This document shows, in pieces, positions 1 through 7,994 of a DNA stretch of 64,000 nt (position 1 is the stretch's first letter; each line of letters starts with the position of its first letter). This stretch comes from Rhinopithecus roxellana (taxonomy: Eukaryota > Chordata > Mammalia > Primates > Cercopithecidae). The DNA lies in assembly GCF_007565055.1 (NCBI RefSeq), contig NC_044552.1:39030069-39094068 (forward strand). Direction: 5' to 3'. A model generated the notes under the pieces. The model was not told the DNA's origin and did no database searches. It saw nothing but the letters and a program-made list of their open reading frames with translations. Position numbers and translations under genes: made by a program.

Positions 1-85
1 TTCTTCACCAACTTTTCCCTTCCCGCGCGCGTGAAAATGCAGCCAGCGCCCAGGGAGGGTGCAGACCAACCAGGCATGCGCCAGG

Positions 86-93
86 TGACGTCA
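86..93 (+). promoter_or_regulatory. Perfect CRE palindrome (TGACGTCA) in the 5' LTR
   Basis: TGACGTCA is the full palindromic CREB/ATF site. It lies about 265 bases upstream of the AATAAA, in what should be U3, and is followed directly by a CAAT-like stretch (tcaatcc). The same eight bases are intact in the 3' LTR at 2708-2715. Activity is inferred; the site itself is seen directly. Confidence 0.7.
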
Positions 94-349
94 ATCCTAA
101 GAGACCAAGATTTACCTGGTCGCACCTGCGGAACGCCCCCCGACACGCCCGTGCCCCGCCTATTGCCCTCCCACTCCTAGAAAAGCCGCGCCGGAGGGAT
201 GCCACGCGCGGCCTGCGCCTTCCTCAGTCCTCCACTCCTGTCGGGATGTCAGGACTGCAGGAACTCCGTCCGAGAGCCCCACCGGGGGACTCTGTTGGCC
301 TTCTTTGCCGGAGGCCGACAGATCTCTTCCCCACACCTTAGGTGACCAA

Positions 350-355
350 AATAAA
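350..355 (+). promoter_or_regulatory. AATAAA polyadenylation signal, 5' LTR
   Basis: AATAAA lies about 80 bases before the LTR end, as expected for the R region of a gammaretroviral LTR. The 3' LTR carries the identical signal at 2972-2977. Confidence 0.7.
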
Positions 356-434
356 CTTGCAGTTTTGCTCCTACCCTTGCCTAGTCGCTGGTTCTTTTGT
401 GCCCGCTCTGGTGGTCTTAGAAAAACAAATCAGT

Positions 435-452
435 TGGTGCCGAAACCCGGGA
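435..452 (+). other. Primer-binding site complementary to tRNA-Phe
   Basis: Directly after the LTR terminal CA and a GT spacer comes an 18-base stretch beginning TGGTGCCGAAACC. It is the reverse complement of the 3' end of vertebrate tRNA-Phe including CCA, as I recall that sequence. This is the minus-strand primer site and places the element with the 'F'-primed class I ERVs. It fixes the orientation as plus. Confidence 0.85.
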
Positions 453-560
453 GGAGACCCCCCTCCTCAGGCCTCTAAGGGTTGAGGAACCTCCTCCTGC
501 TCCCACGCAGCAGACGGACCAGGACCTGAGACCCGCTTCCCTCACTCTCACAGCCTCTCT

Positions 561-570
561 GGGGTAAGTG
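561..570 (+). promoter_or_regulatory. Candidate retroviral major splice donor
   Basis: GGG|GTAAGTG (cut before 564) is close to the ideal U1 splice-donor consensus. It lies in the untranslated leader between the primer-binding site and gag, where the subgenomic env donor is normally found. Most of env is gone, so an env transcript would have little to encode. Splicing into flanking DNA is possible but not shown. Confidence 0.5.
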
Positions 571-852
571 CCCTTGTTTCCTCTTTACCTCCCTCGGCCA
601 AAAATCCTGCGCAGGTCCGAGGCCCACTTTTGAGCCACCAAGTGGCTCGGGAGACCCGTTCAGGACGGAGACGTCTGCCTGAAGGTAAATCTCCACTTTG
701 GCTCCATGAGCCTCCAGTCTGTCTCTGCTGGTTCCAAAGGACGCTTTGAAGCCAGGCAGAGATCCACTTCCATTTCCCTTGTGTACATTGTGTAAGTAAA
801 GAGGAAACAAACGGGAAAACCCCCAGTCCAAATTTCCAAAGAGCACCCCCTT

Positions 853-2015
853 AGGGTGCCTCCTAGCCAATTTAAAAACCTTACAGGTCGAACAAGACCT
901 TAGGAGGAAGCGGTTAATTTTCCTTTCCACTGTGGCATGATCGACCTCAGCAATTTCTGCCAGCGGCTAGGCAAGTGGTCCGAAATTAATTACATACAAG
1001 GCTTTTGGGCCTTAAGCTCTCGTCCCTGTACTCCTCCTTCTCTCCCCGCTCTCTCCCTGCCCAGACTCCTCCTCCTCCCCCCATCCAGACTCTTCCTTCC
1101 TCCTCCTTATCTACTAGTAATCCACTCAGTCCCGTGCCTCCTTCTGGGCCCCCAACTGGCTGTCTTGAGTCCCCTATCTCCTGCCCCACACCCTCCTACA
1201 GTGTTAGCACCTTTGCGAGAGGTGGCTGGGGCGGAGGGGGTAGTCAGAGTACATGTCCCTTTTTCATTGGCCGATCTTTCCAAAATTGAGAAGCGTTTAG
1301 GTGATTTCTCAGCTAATCCTACCATATACATAAAGGAATTTAGATACCTTTGTCAGGCCTATGACTTAACTTGGCATGACCTCCAGGTTATGCTAACCTC
1401 TACCCTAAACTGACTGAGGTTCTAACCCAGTATACCCGGTTAGATCCGGCCTCCCCGACAGGGGCCACCATTTTGGCGTCTTATTTCATTTCTCAATCAG
1501 CTCCTGACATTCGTAAAAAACTTCAAAAGGTAGAGGATGGTCCTCAGACACCAATACAAGACCTGGTTAAATTAGCCTTTAAGGTCTATAACTCCAGAGA
1601 GGAGACGGCTGAGGCAGTGCGACAGGCTCGCCTCGAACAGGAGGCACAGCTCCTAGCAGCGGCTTTACAGCCCAGTCGTAACCCCAGACCAGAGAGCACA
1701 CACTCCGCAGACTCCAAGGCTACGAAAGGAGCCTGCTATAAGTGCGGCAAGGCAGGACACTATGCCAACAGGTGTCCGCAAGGTCCCCAAGCCCCAATGC
1801 AGCCTTGCTATAAGTGCAAGGCATCAGGACATTGGGCCAGTGAATGTCCTAACCCTCGTCCACCAGCAACCCCCTGCCCTGCTTGCTAGCAGGGAGGACA
1901 CTGGAAGTCTCATTGCCCCACCCTGAGAACAGGTGCCGCGTCTCCACGTGACCCCCTTTCCCAGGATCCTGGGAGCTCCTTCCAGCTCCTACATCTGGAT
2001 GACGACAACAACTGA
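853..2015 (+). pseudogene. gag: Broken gag remnant (matrix, PPPY, capsid and nucleocapsid pieces)
   Basis: Coding remnants appear in more than one frame. Matrix-like residues are near 853-930. A proline-rich segment with a PPPY late-domain motif lies at 1099-1110, and a capsid-like piece at about 1261-1410, in the same frame as the PPPY. The reading then changes frame near 1410 and continues through 1473-1889 as a capsid tail and nucleocapsid. Two complete C-x2-C-x4-H-x4-C zinc knuckles lie at about 1735-1779 and 1804-1850. A third knuckle is interrupted by a UAG codon at 1887-1889, inside its x4 spacer. No intact start-to-stop gag exists. Gag normally assembles the particle and packages RNA; this copy could at most make a small zinc-knuckle fragment. 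Rich proline codons at 1025-1110 may be a slippage-prone tract. Confidence 0.8.
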
Positions 2016-2018
2016 AGG

Positions 2019-2231
2019 TGCCGAGACTTGGGGACCCCCATCACCCTCGCCGAGCCGCGGGTAACTCTCCTGGTAGCGGGTAAGACAATCAATTTTTTAA
2101 TCAACAGCGAGGCTACCTATTCTGTTTTGCCGTCCTTCTCTGGACCTAGCCTTCCATCCAATATCTCTGTAGTAGGAGTAAGCGGAAAGCCATCCACTCC
2201 ACAAAAACTCCACTCCTTAATTGCTGCCTAG
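2019..2231 (+). pseudogene. pro: Retroviral protease remnant with lost catalytic triplet
   Basis: This remnant is in the same frame as the nucleocapsid piece, after the UAG at 1887 and a UGA at 2013-2015. It encodes a beta-rich stretch followed by an aspartyl-protease active-site region. The Asp-Thr-Gly triplet of the family is read here as Asn-Ser-Glu (2103-2111), still followed by the usual Ala-Thr-Tyr-Ser-Val-Leu. Without the catalytic Asp it cannot be an active protease. The frame ends at a TAG at 2229-2231. Reverse transcriptase, RNase H and integrase are not visible downstream, so the deletion removes essentially all of pol. Confidence 0.7.
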
Positions 2232-2581
2232 CCAACAACTACTCTGTGCACTCGTTCCTCATTCCCAGCTAAAAAGGGCCCCTACTGAAAGCAATCAGTG
2301 GAAATCAGTTTGGCTTTCCCCCACTCGCCTCAAACTTACTAAATTTTCTTAACTATCTCATACTCCTCAACCTTGCTGGGACCTTCCTTCTGAGTTTTGC
2401 CCCTATTCCAACAAATGCTTCCATTCCTCATTCCTATACTAATACTGTGCCTAATTTTATTCTTCATCCGTACATCCAAATGGCAACCATGGACCCTGAC
2501 CTTAACAACGCCCCTTAACAGCAGGAAGTAGCCAGACAGACCATGGCGCCCCTTATCACTATTACCAATAAAAGGTTGGAC
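2232..2581 (+). pseudogene. Short env-like tail before the 3' LTR
   Basis: Between protease and the 3' LTR are about 350 bases in which one frame, from 2415, encodes a strongly hydrophobic run of about 18 residues followed by basic and polar residues up to a stop near 2529. That resembles the membrane anchor and cytoplasmic tail of a gammaretroviral TM protein. The surface subunit, furin site and fusion peptide are not present. The assignment rests on position and hydrophobicity only. A purine-rich stretch just before 2582 could be the degenerate polypurine tract. Confidence 0.35.
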
Positions 2582-2707
2582 TGTTTGGACGAACGGAGGC
2601 AAGATGGAGCACTTCCGGGTTCTTCTTCACCAACTTTTCCCTTCCCGCGCGCGTGAAAATGCAGCCAGCGCCCAGGGAGGGTGCAGACCAACCAGGCATG
2701 CGCCAGG

Positions 2708-2715
2708 TGACGTCA
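2708..2715 (+). promoter_or_regulatory. Perfect CRE palindrome in the 3' LTR
   Basis: TGACGTCA, identical to 86-93 in the 5' LTR. A 3' LTR can act as a promoter for downstream DNA, here the minus-strand LTR5-like remnant and L1. Confidence 0.65.
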
Positions 2716-2971
2716 ATCCTAAGAGACCAAGATTTACCTGGTCGCACCTGCGGAACGCCCCCCGACACGCCCGTGCCCCGCCTATTGCCCTCCCACTCCT
2801 AGAAAAGCCGTGCCGGAGGGACGCCACGTGCGGCCTGCGCCTTCCTCAGTCCTCCACTCCTGTCGGGATGTCAGGACTGCAGGAACTCCGTCCGAGAGCC
2901 CCACCGGGGGACTCTGTCGGCCTTCTTTGCCGGAGGCCGACAGATCTCTTCCCCACACCTTAGGTGACCAA

Positions 2972-2977
2972 AATAAA
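2972..2977 (+). promoter_or_regulatory. AATAAA polyadenylation signal, 3' LTR
   Basis: Identical to 350-355. This copy would end proviral transcripts. Confidence 0.65.
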
Positions 2978-3054
2978 CTTGCAGTTTTGCTCCTACCCTT
3001 GCCTAGTCGCTGGTTCTTTTGTGCCCGCTCTGGTGGTCTTAGAAAAACAAATCA

Positions 3055-3545
3055 ATAAGGGAGTGGCAGGGCAATAGGATCATTTTAGGGAGGAAATTAG
3101 CAGTAAGACATATGGATCAAGGTCTCTGTGACATGAACAAGTTCAAAGGAAAATGCTGTGCCTTGAGATGCATATACAAACATCTCCATAAACCTTTTAG
3201 CAGCATTGCTCCAGCAAGTCCCACCTTATTCCGTAAGGCGGTTTTTTCCTATCTCAGTAAACAGAGCATACAATCGGGTCTTACACCGAGATGTTCCATT
3301 GCCCAGGGACAGGCAGGATTTTTAACCAGGAAGCTGCCTTCAGGTACTTGTTTAACAAAGCACAACCTGCACAGCCCAAAATCCATTAAAAGAGTCACCA
3401 CAGCACATGTCTCTTGCAAGGACAAGGTTGGGGGTAGGGTCACAGATTAACAGCATCTCAAATACAGAACAAAATGGAGTCTCTTATGTCTACTTCTTTC
3501 TATATAGACACAGTAACAGGCTGATCTCTCTTTCTTTTCCCCACA
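3055..3545 (-). repeat. HML-2 LTR5-like LTR remnant, internally deleted
   Basis: Read on the minus strand, this matches my memory of HERV-K(HML-2) LTR5. It starts TGTGGGGAAAAG at 3545, followed by the stretch ending in TCCATTTTGTTCTG, and later the start-site region around ACCCGATTGTATGC. A middle section is missing between about 3318 and 3320, and the U5 end is absent. The remnant stops where the younger provirus begins, so the provirus probably integrated into this LTR and the remainder lies left of the window. It is clearly diverged from the human consensus. Confidence 0.72.
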
Positions 3546-3554
3546 AAACATAAA

Positions 3555-3832
3555 CTTCTCATATAACCCACTCTGAGCAATTCCACTCCTAGCAATCCAT
3601 CCAAGAGAACAGAGAACATATGTCCAAAGATTTGTATGCAGATTTTCACAGCTACATTACTCATAAGGCAAAAAAGCAAACAATACCCAAATGTCCATCA
3701 ATTGGTAAATGGCATAAAAAAAATATGGCATGTCCATACAATGGAATATTTTTTAGCAGCAAAACCCGAGGAAATATTGATACATCATGAACCTCCCTCA
3801 AAAACATTATGCTATATAAGAGAGGCCAGATG

Positions 3833-3867
<35 letters not shown>

Positions 3868-4110
3868 ATTTCATTTATATGAAATGCCCAGAAGAGGCAA
3901 ATATATGAAGACGGAAAGCCAATCAAGAGGAATAGTTATAAGAATAGAGCCTGGGTACAAATAGGATCAAAAGAATTTTAGGGGGAGGTGAGTAATGTTT
4001 TACACCTGAATTACAGTTATGATTACACAACTCTATAAATTTACTAAAAATCATTCAACACTTATGACAGTGAATTTTACACTATTTAAATTATACCTCA
4101 ACAAATCTGA
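3555..4110 (+). repeat. Old L1 (L1M class) 3' end
   Basis: The series 'gcaattccactcctag', 'acccaaatgtccatca', 'atacaatggaatatt' and 'ttatatgaaatgcccaga', ending in an A-rich 'cctcaacaaatctgaaaaa', is the familiar 3' end of mammalian-wide L1M ORF2 and 3' UTR. It is heavily diverged and broken by a TG microsatellite at 3842. Confidence 0.8.
3842..3868. repeat. (TG)n microsatellite
   Basis: About 13 perfect TG units inside the L1M 3' end. Confidence 0.95.
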
Positions 4111-4602
4111 AAAAAGCTAAGTAAACCATAATGTCAATAATGCACTTGTATTATTACTGCAATACTGACTTCAAGTCTAGTGTCAGAGAATAGCATCCAA
4201 TCCCCTAACGATTGACATGTTTGGTGGCACTGCCATCATCTTAAACTTTAGAAGAAAAAAAATTCCTAGCTACCTCAAGTATATAAATGCAGTGGTTATT
4301 AAAAGTCCATCCCCCTTTTAAGTCAGACTGTCATTAAATCTGCAGCCTATCCTTCCTATGAAGGTCACTATTTTTATTATTTTATTTTCATAAATTAAAA
4401 TCGAGGCTAAAGTTTTATGACTTAAAAAGATATTCAGGTAAATAACACTTAAAAATATAATTGGCAATAAAAACGCAAAATGAAAATTGTTCTAATTTCA
4501 TAAAACAACCTCTATTATATTTTACAAACAATTGTTGTGTGCCAAAAATTTTGGTGAAGCATCAGGTCACATTCTGTTTAAAAAATGTATTTTCTTGACA
4601 GA
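4111..4602. other. No recognised feature, AT-rich
   Basis: I see no gene and no repeat I can name here. The end of this stretch (around 4585-4602, ttttcttgac) resembles the bases following the L1 at 12136 onward and may be a decayed target-site duplication. Confidence 0.5.
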
Positions 4603-6187
4603 AGTAGGGGAAGATGGCAGATAGGAGACAGGGCTAACAAGCAGCTCCCACTTGGATGGACAGAACAGCATGTGGAGACTCACACCACAAGCTTTTGCTC
4701 CAAGAAGCACTGCAGCAACATACCAGAAAAACCGAAAGCATTCACGGATCCCTTGAAACAAATGGCACACTGCTGCAGATTCCATGAGACAGGAGAAAAA
4801 CTGTGAGTTCCTAAAGTGTAAGAGGGGGAAAATCTGCATCTGAACACACATCCCCACTGAAGAATGTGAAACTCCAGATAACAGGAGAAGGATTTACCTT
4901 ACATAAAGCTGAAATGGATTAGGGAGGCACACGAAATAGAAAAGCAGAAGCAGCAGCAGAAAGAGCCTTGCAGGCACTCCCAGTCTATAAAACACGAGCA
5001 CAGGGAAGCCAACCTTCATATATCTCACAGGGGCCCTTGGGGAAGGCAGTCAGCGTAATTAGGGAGGGGGTCGCAGGGTGAACGAAGCTCCCAACTGAAA
5101 TTTGTAATAATTCTGACTGGTCACAAATTTACCTCAGCGGAATTCAGGGGGGCAAACGGGAACTGCTACAGACACAAGTACAGAAGCCCATGCCAACAAT
5201 GTGGGCAGACTGGGAGGGATGAGGCCTGAAAGCCATGCTTGCTTTATCAGCCTGGGGCAAGGTCTGAGTGGGGTACTATGGGAACAAGACCAGCCTCCGG
5301 AACTGCGTGGGAGCTGGGTGAGGCCTTTCACTGCTGACTATCCCTCACTTCACTGGGGAACTATATGACACAGCAGAATCAACCCTAATCCCCTATGGAA
5401 AATAACCACGTTGGCCTGCGAACCACCCCCTCCCCATCCTCCATAGTGGCCATGGCAAGCTCCAACCAACAACAGTCTGAGGCCAGACCCACCTCAGCAT
5501 GCCCCTACCTGATGGTATTTCTTTACCCGCACTGGTAGCCAAATACAAGAGACATAACTTTTGGGAGCTTTATGGCCCCATCACCTGAGAAGCCAGAATA
5601 CTTACCATATTTACCTTGGCCAACTTAGAGCAAGCTTAGATCCCCCTACTACTGCCACAGCTGGTGCTTTCTTCAAAGCACCACCCAACTCAGGCAATTA
5701 CATCAACTCATGACAGAATAACCCTGCTCCCAAGAATGAGAAAACAGCTAATTTCACTGCTTGCAATACCCTGCCTAACCAAAGGTCCTGAGTCTGTCCA
5801 CAGAACAACTTCATTGCTGGCATAATCAGCATTCAAAAAAGCCAGCACACTAAACATATCTATAATCAAGGACTCTTGCATAGTGTAAATCACTCCCTTG
5901 CCACCTCCAGCACAGCAGGTTGCTGGTATCCATGGCTGGGAAACCTGAAGATGGATAACATCACAGGACTCTCAGCAGACATTTCCCAGCACCAGCCCAG
6001 AGCCTGGTAGCCCCACTGGGTGGCTAGACCCAGAAAAGCAGTAACAATCGCTATAGTCTGGCTCTCAGGAAGCCCCATTCCTAGGAAAAAGGGGAGAGCA
6101 CAACATCAAGGGGTCACCGTGTGGGACAAAAGAATGTGAACAGCAGGCCTTGAGTTCCAGGCTTTTTCACTGAAAGAGTCTACCAAA
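4603..6187 (+). promoter_or_regulatory. L1 5' UTR (internal promoter region, decayed)
   Basis: About 1.6 kb of L1P-type leader, from the 'gaagatggcag' start (YY1-like site) to the ATG of ORF1. In active L1s this region holds the sense pol II promoter and an antisense promoter. Activity of this old copy is not shown. Confidence 0.7.
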
Positions 6188-7540
6188 ATGAGAAGGCACC
6201 AGAAAAGTAATTCTGGTCATATGACAAACCAGGGTTCTATAACACCCCCAGAAGATCACAATAGTTCACCAGCAATGGATCTAAACCAAGCAGAAATCTC
6301 TGCATTGCCACATAAAGAATTCAGAAGAGGCCAGGTGCAGTGGTTCATGCCTATAATCCCAGCACTTTGGGAGGCCAAGGCGGGTGGATTGAGACCAACC
6401 TGGCCAACATGGTAGAACCCCATCTCTACTAAAATTATAAAAGTTAGCCAGGTATTGTGGCACACGCCTTTATTCCCAGCTACTCGGGAGGCTGCCATGG
6501 GAGAATCGCTTGAACCTGGGAGCAGAAGGTTGCAGTGAGCTGGGTTGCGCCACTGCACTCCGGCCTGGGAGACAGAGCAAGACTCCATCGCAAAAAAAAA
6601 AAAAAAAATTCAGAAGATTATTAAGCTACTCAAGGAGACACCAAAGATAGGTGAAAAGCAACCTAATTTTTTTTTTTTAAGTACAGAATATGGATGAAAA
6701 ATGCTACAGAGAAATAGGTACAAAAAAAAAAAAACAACAACAATGAAGACTTCTGGAAATGAAAGACACACTTAGAGAAACAAAATCTACTAGAAGGTTT
6801 CAAAAATAGACTAGAACAAGTAGAGGAAAGAACTTCAGAGCACGAAGACAAGGCTTTAAATTAATGCAAAAGACAAAGACAAAAAAAAATTTTAAGTGCA
6901 GACAGACTCCAAGAAATTTGAGATTATGTAAAATAACAAGTTGTGAGATTAAAACAGTAATAAAAAAAAAAACTGCCAACAAAAACAAGTCCAGGAGCAG
7001 ATGGATTCACAGCTGAATTGGTGTTCCTGAGGAAGAAGAGAAATCTAAAGTGTGGAAAACTTATTTGAGGAAAACTTCCCTAGTCTAGCTAGACATCTAG
7101 ACATTCAAATAGAATAAACTCAAAGAACACATGGGAAATTCATCGCAAAAAGATCATTGCCTAAGCACATAGTCATCAGGTTATCTAAAGTCAAGACGAA
7201 GGAAAGAATCTTAAGATCTGTGAGACAAAAGCATCAGGCAACCTATGAGGGAAATTTCCCCTGTAAGATTAACAGCAGATTTCTCACCAGAAACCTTACA
7301 AGCCAGGAAAGATTGAGGTCCTATCTTTAGCCTCCTGAAAGAAAATAATTATCAGCCAAGCATTTTGTATCCAGGAAAACTAAACTCCATAAATGAGGGA
7401 AAGATAAAGCCTTTTTCAGCCAAACAAACGCTGAGAGAATCATTACTACCAAACCAGCACTACAAGAAATGCTGAAAGAAGTTCTAAATCTTGAAACAAA
7501 ACCTTGAAATACACCAAAATAGAACCATCTTAAAGGATAA
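6188..7540 (+). pseudogene. L1 ORF1 pseudogene (RNA-binding coiled-coil protein)
   Basis: The ATG at 6188 opens a frame with the ORF1 N-terminus (basic MRRHQK start, then 'PPEDHNSSPAMD'). An Alu interrupts it at 6329. The coiled-coil part resumes near 6609, followed by the RRM-like and C-terminal regions up to about 7540. Stops and frame changes are frequent. At 6932-7019 the expected ORF1 sequence is replaced by a copy of ORF2 (see findings), after which ORF1 resumes in 'ggtgttcctgaggaagaag'. Confidence 0.8.
6329..6608 (+). mobile_element. Alu (AluS-like) inside L1 ORF1
   Basis: Full Alu shape from 'ggccaggtgcagtgg' to an 18-base A tail. About 20 bases are missing in the left arm. The target duplication 'aattcagaaga' is present before (6318-6328) and after (6607-6617). 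Confidence 0.93.
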
Positions 7541-7690
7541 ATCTCACAGAGCCTATAAAACAATAACACAATGAAAAGAAAAACAAGGTATATAGGTAAC
7601 AACCAGCATGATAACTACAACAGTACATTACATCTCAATACTGGTATTGAACATAAAGGGCCTAAATGCTCCACTTAAAATATGCAGAAT

Positions 7691-7994
7691 TGCCAGGAGC
7701 AGTGGCTCACGCCTGTAATTCCAGCACTTTGGGAGGCTGAGATGGGCGGATCACCTGAGGTCAGGAGTTTGAGACCAGCCTGATCAACATGGAGAAACCC
7801 CGTCTCTACTAAAAATACAAAATTAGTCGGGCGTGGTGGTGCATGTCTGTAATCTCAGCTACTTGGGAGGCTGAGGCAGGAGAATCGCTTGAACCCCGAA
7901 GGCGGAAGTTGCAGTGAGCAGAGATTGAGTCATTGCACTCCAGCCTGGGCAACAAGAGCTAAACTCCACCTCAAAAAAACAAACAAAAAAAAAA
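7691..7994 (+). mobile_element. Alu (AluS-like) inside L1 ORF2
   Basis: Complete Alu from 'gccaggagcagtggctcac' to an A-rich tail 'caaaaaaacaaac'. The flanking repeat 'gcagaat' is seen before (7684) and after the tail (7995). Confidence 0.93.

Larger units (their letters stand above)
1..432 (+). repeat. 5' LTR of the retrovirus (left edge outside the window)
   Basis: The 5' LTR starts upstream of the window and ends in CA at 431-432, two bases before the primer-binding site. Base for base it matches 2623-3054 without a gap. The four differences are at 190, 200, 207 and 298. It is GC- and CpG-rich, unlike the surrounding DNA. It carries a palindromic CRE at 86-93 and an AATAAA at 350-355. I see no clear TATA box. 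If the LTR start is correctly placed at 2582 in the 3' copy, about 41 bases of this copy lie off the window. Confidence 0.93.
1..3054 (+). mobile_element. Young, internally deleted endogenous retrovirus (gammaretrovirus-like, tRNA-Phe primed)
   Basis: Two direct LTR copies flank about 2.15 kb of internal sequence. The window opens inside the 5' LTR, so base 1 corresponds to base 2623 of the 3' copy. The order is LTR, an 18-base tRNA-Phe primer-binding site, a splice-donor-like leader, gag remnant, protease remnant, a short env-like tail, LTR. A complete virus of this class has roughly 7-8 kb inside, so nearly all of pol and most of env are missing. The compared 432 LTR bases differ at four positions, all C/T transitions, and have no indels. 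The integration is therefore recent on a primate time scale, although gag and pro are broken by stops and a frame change. I infer an element already defective when it was copied, mobilised by proteins supplied in trans. The tRNA-Phe primer suggests the HERV-F group, but the family name is not certain. Confidence 0.88.
2582..3054 (+). repeat. 3' LTR of the retrovirus
   Basis: The LTR is complete, beginning TG and ending CA, 473 bp if the left edge at 2582 is right. That edge is inferred from TG following a purine-rich run; the right edge is fixed by comparison with the 5' LTR. The sequence from 2623 onward is the copy of 1-432. It contains the CRE at 2708-2715 and AATAAA at 2972-2977. The element is followed at once by older minus-strand LTR5-like DNA. 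The target duplication cannot be checked because the left flank lies outside the window. Confidence 0.88.

Noticed and set aside
475..930. 151-codon minus-strand frame inside the provirus
   Set aside because: It is antisense to the leader and gag start, has no recognised domain, and is best explained by the GC-rich composition.
1025..1120. CT-rich stretch taken at first for a polypyrimidine splice acceptor
   Set aside because: It encodes the proline-rich gag segment with the PPPY motif; no convincing acceptor AG with an exon follows.
2604..2963. 119-codon plus-strand frame and 66-codon minus-strand frames in the LTRs
   Set aside because: They lie inside LTR sequence, are low-complexity Pro/Arg-rich, and the same frame occurs in both LTRs simply because the LTRs are copies.
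3060..3545. SVA/SINE-R element
   Set aside because: SINE-R is derived from the same LTR5-type sequence, but SVA is hominoid-specific and no VNTR, hexamer or A tail is seen. A plain LTR remnant fits better.
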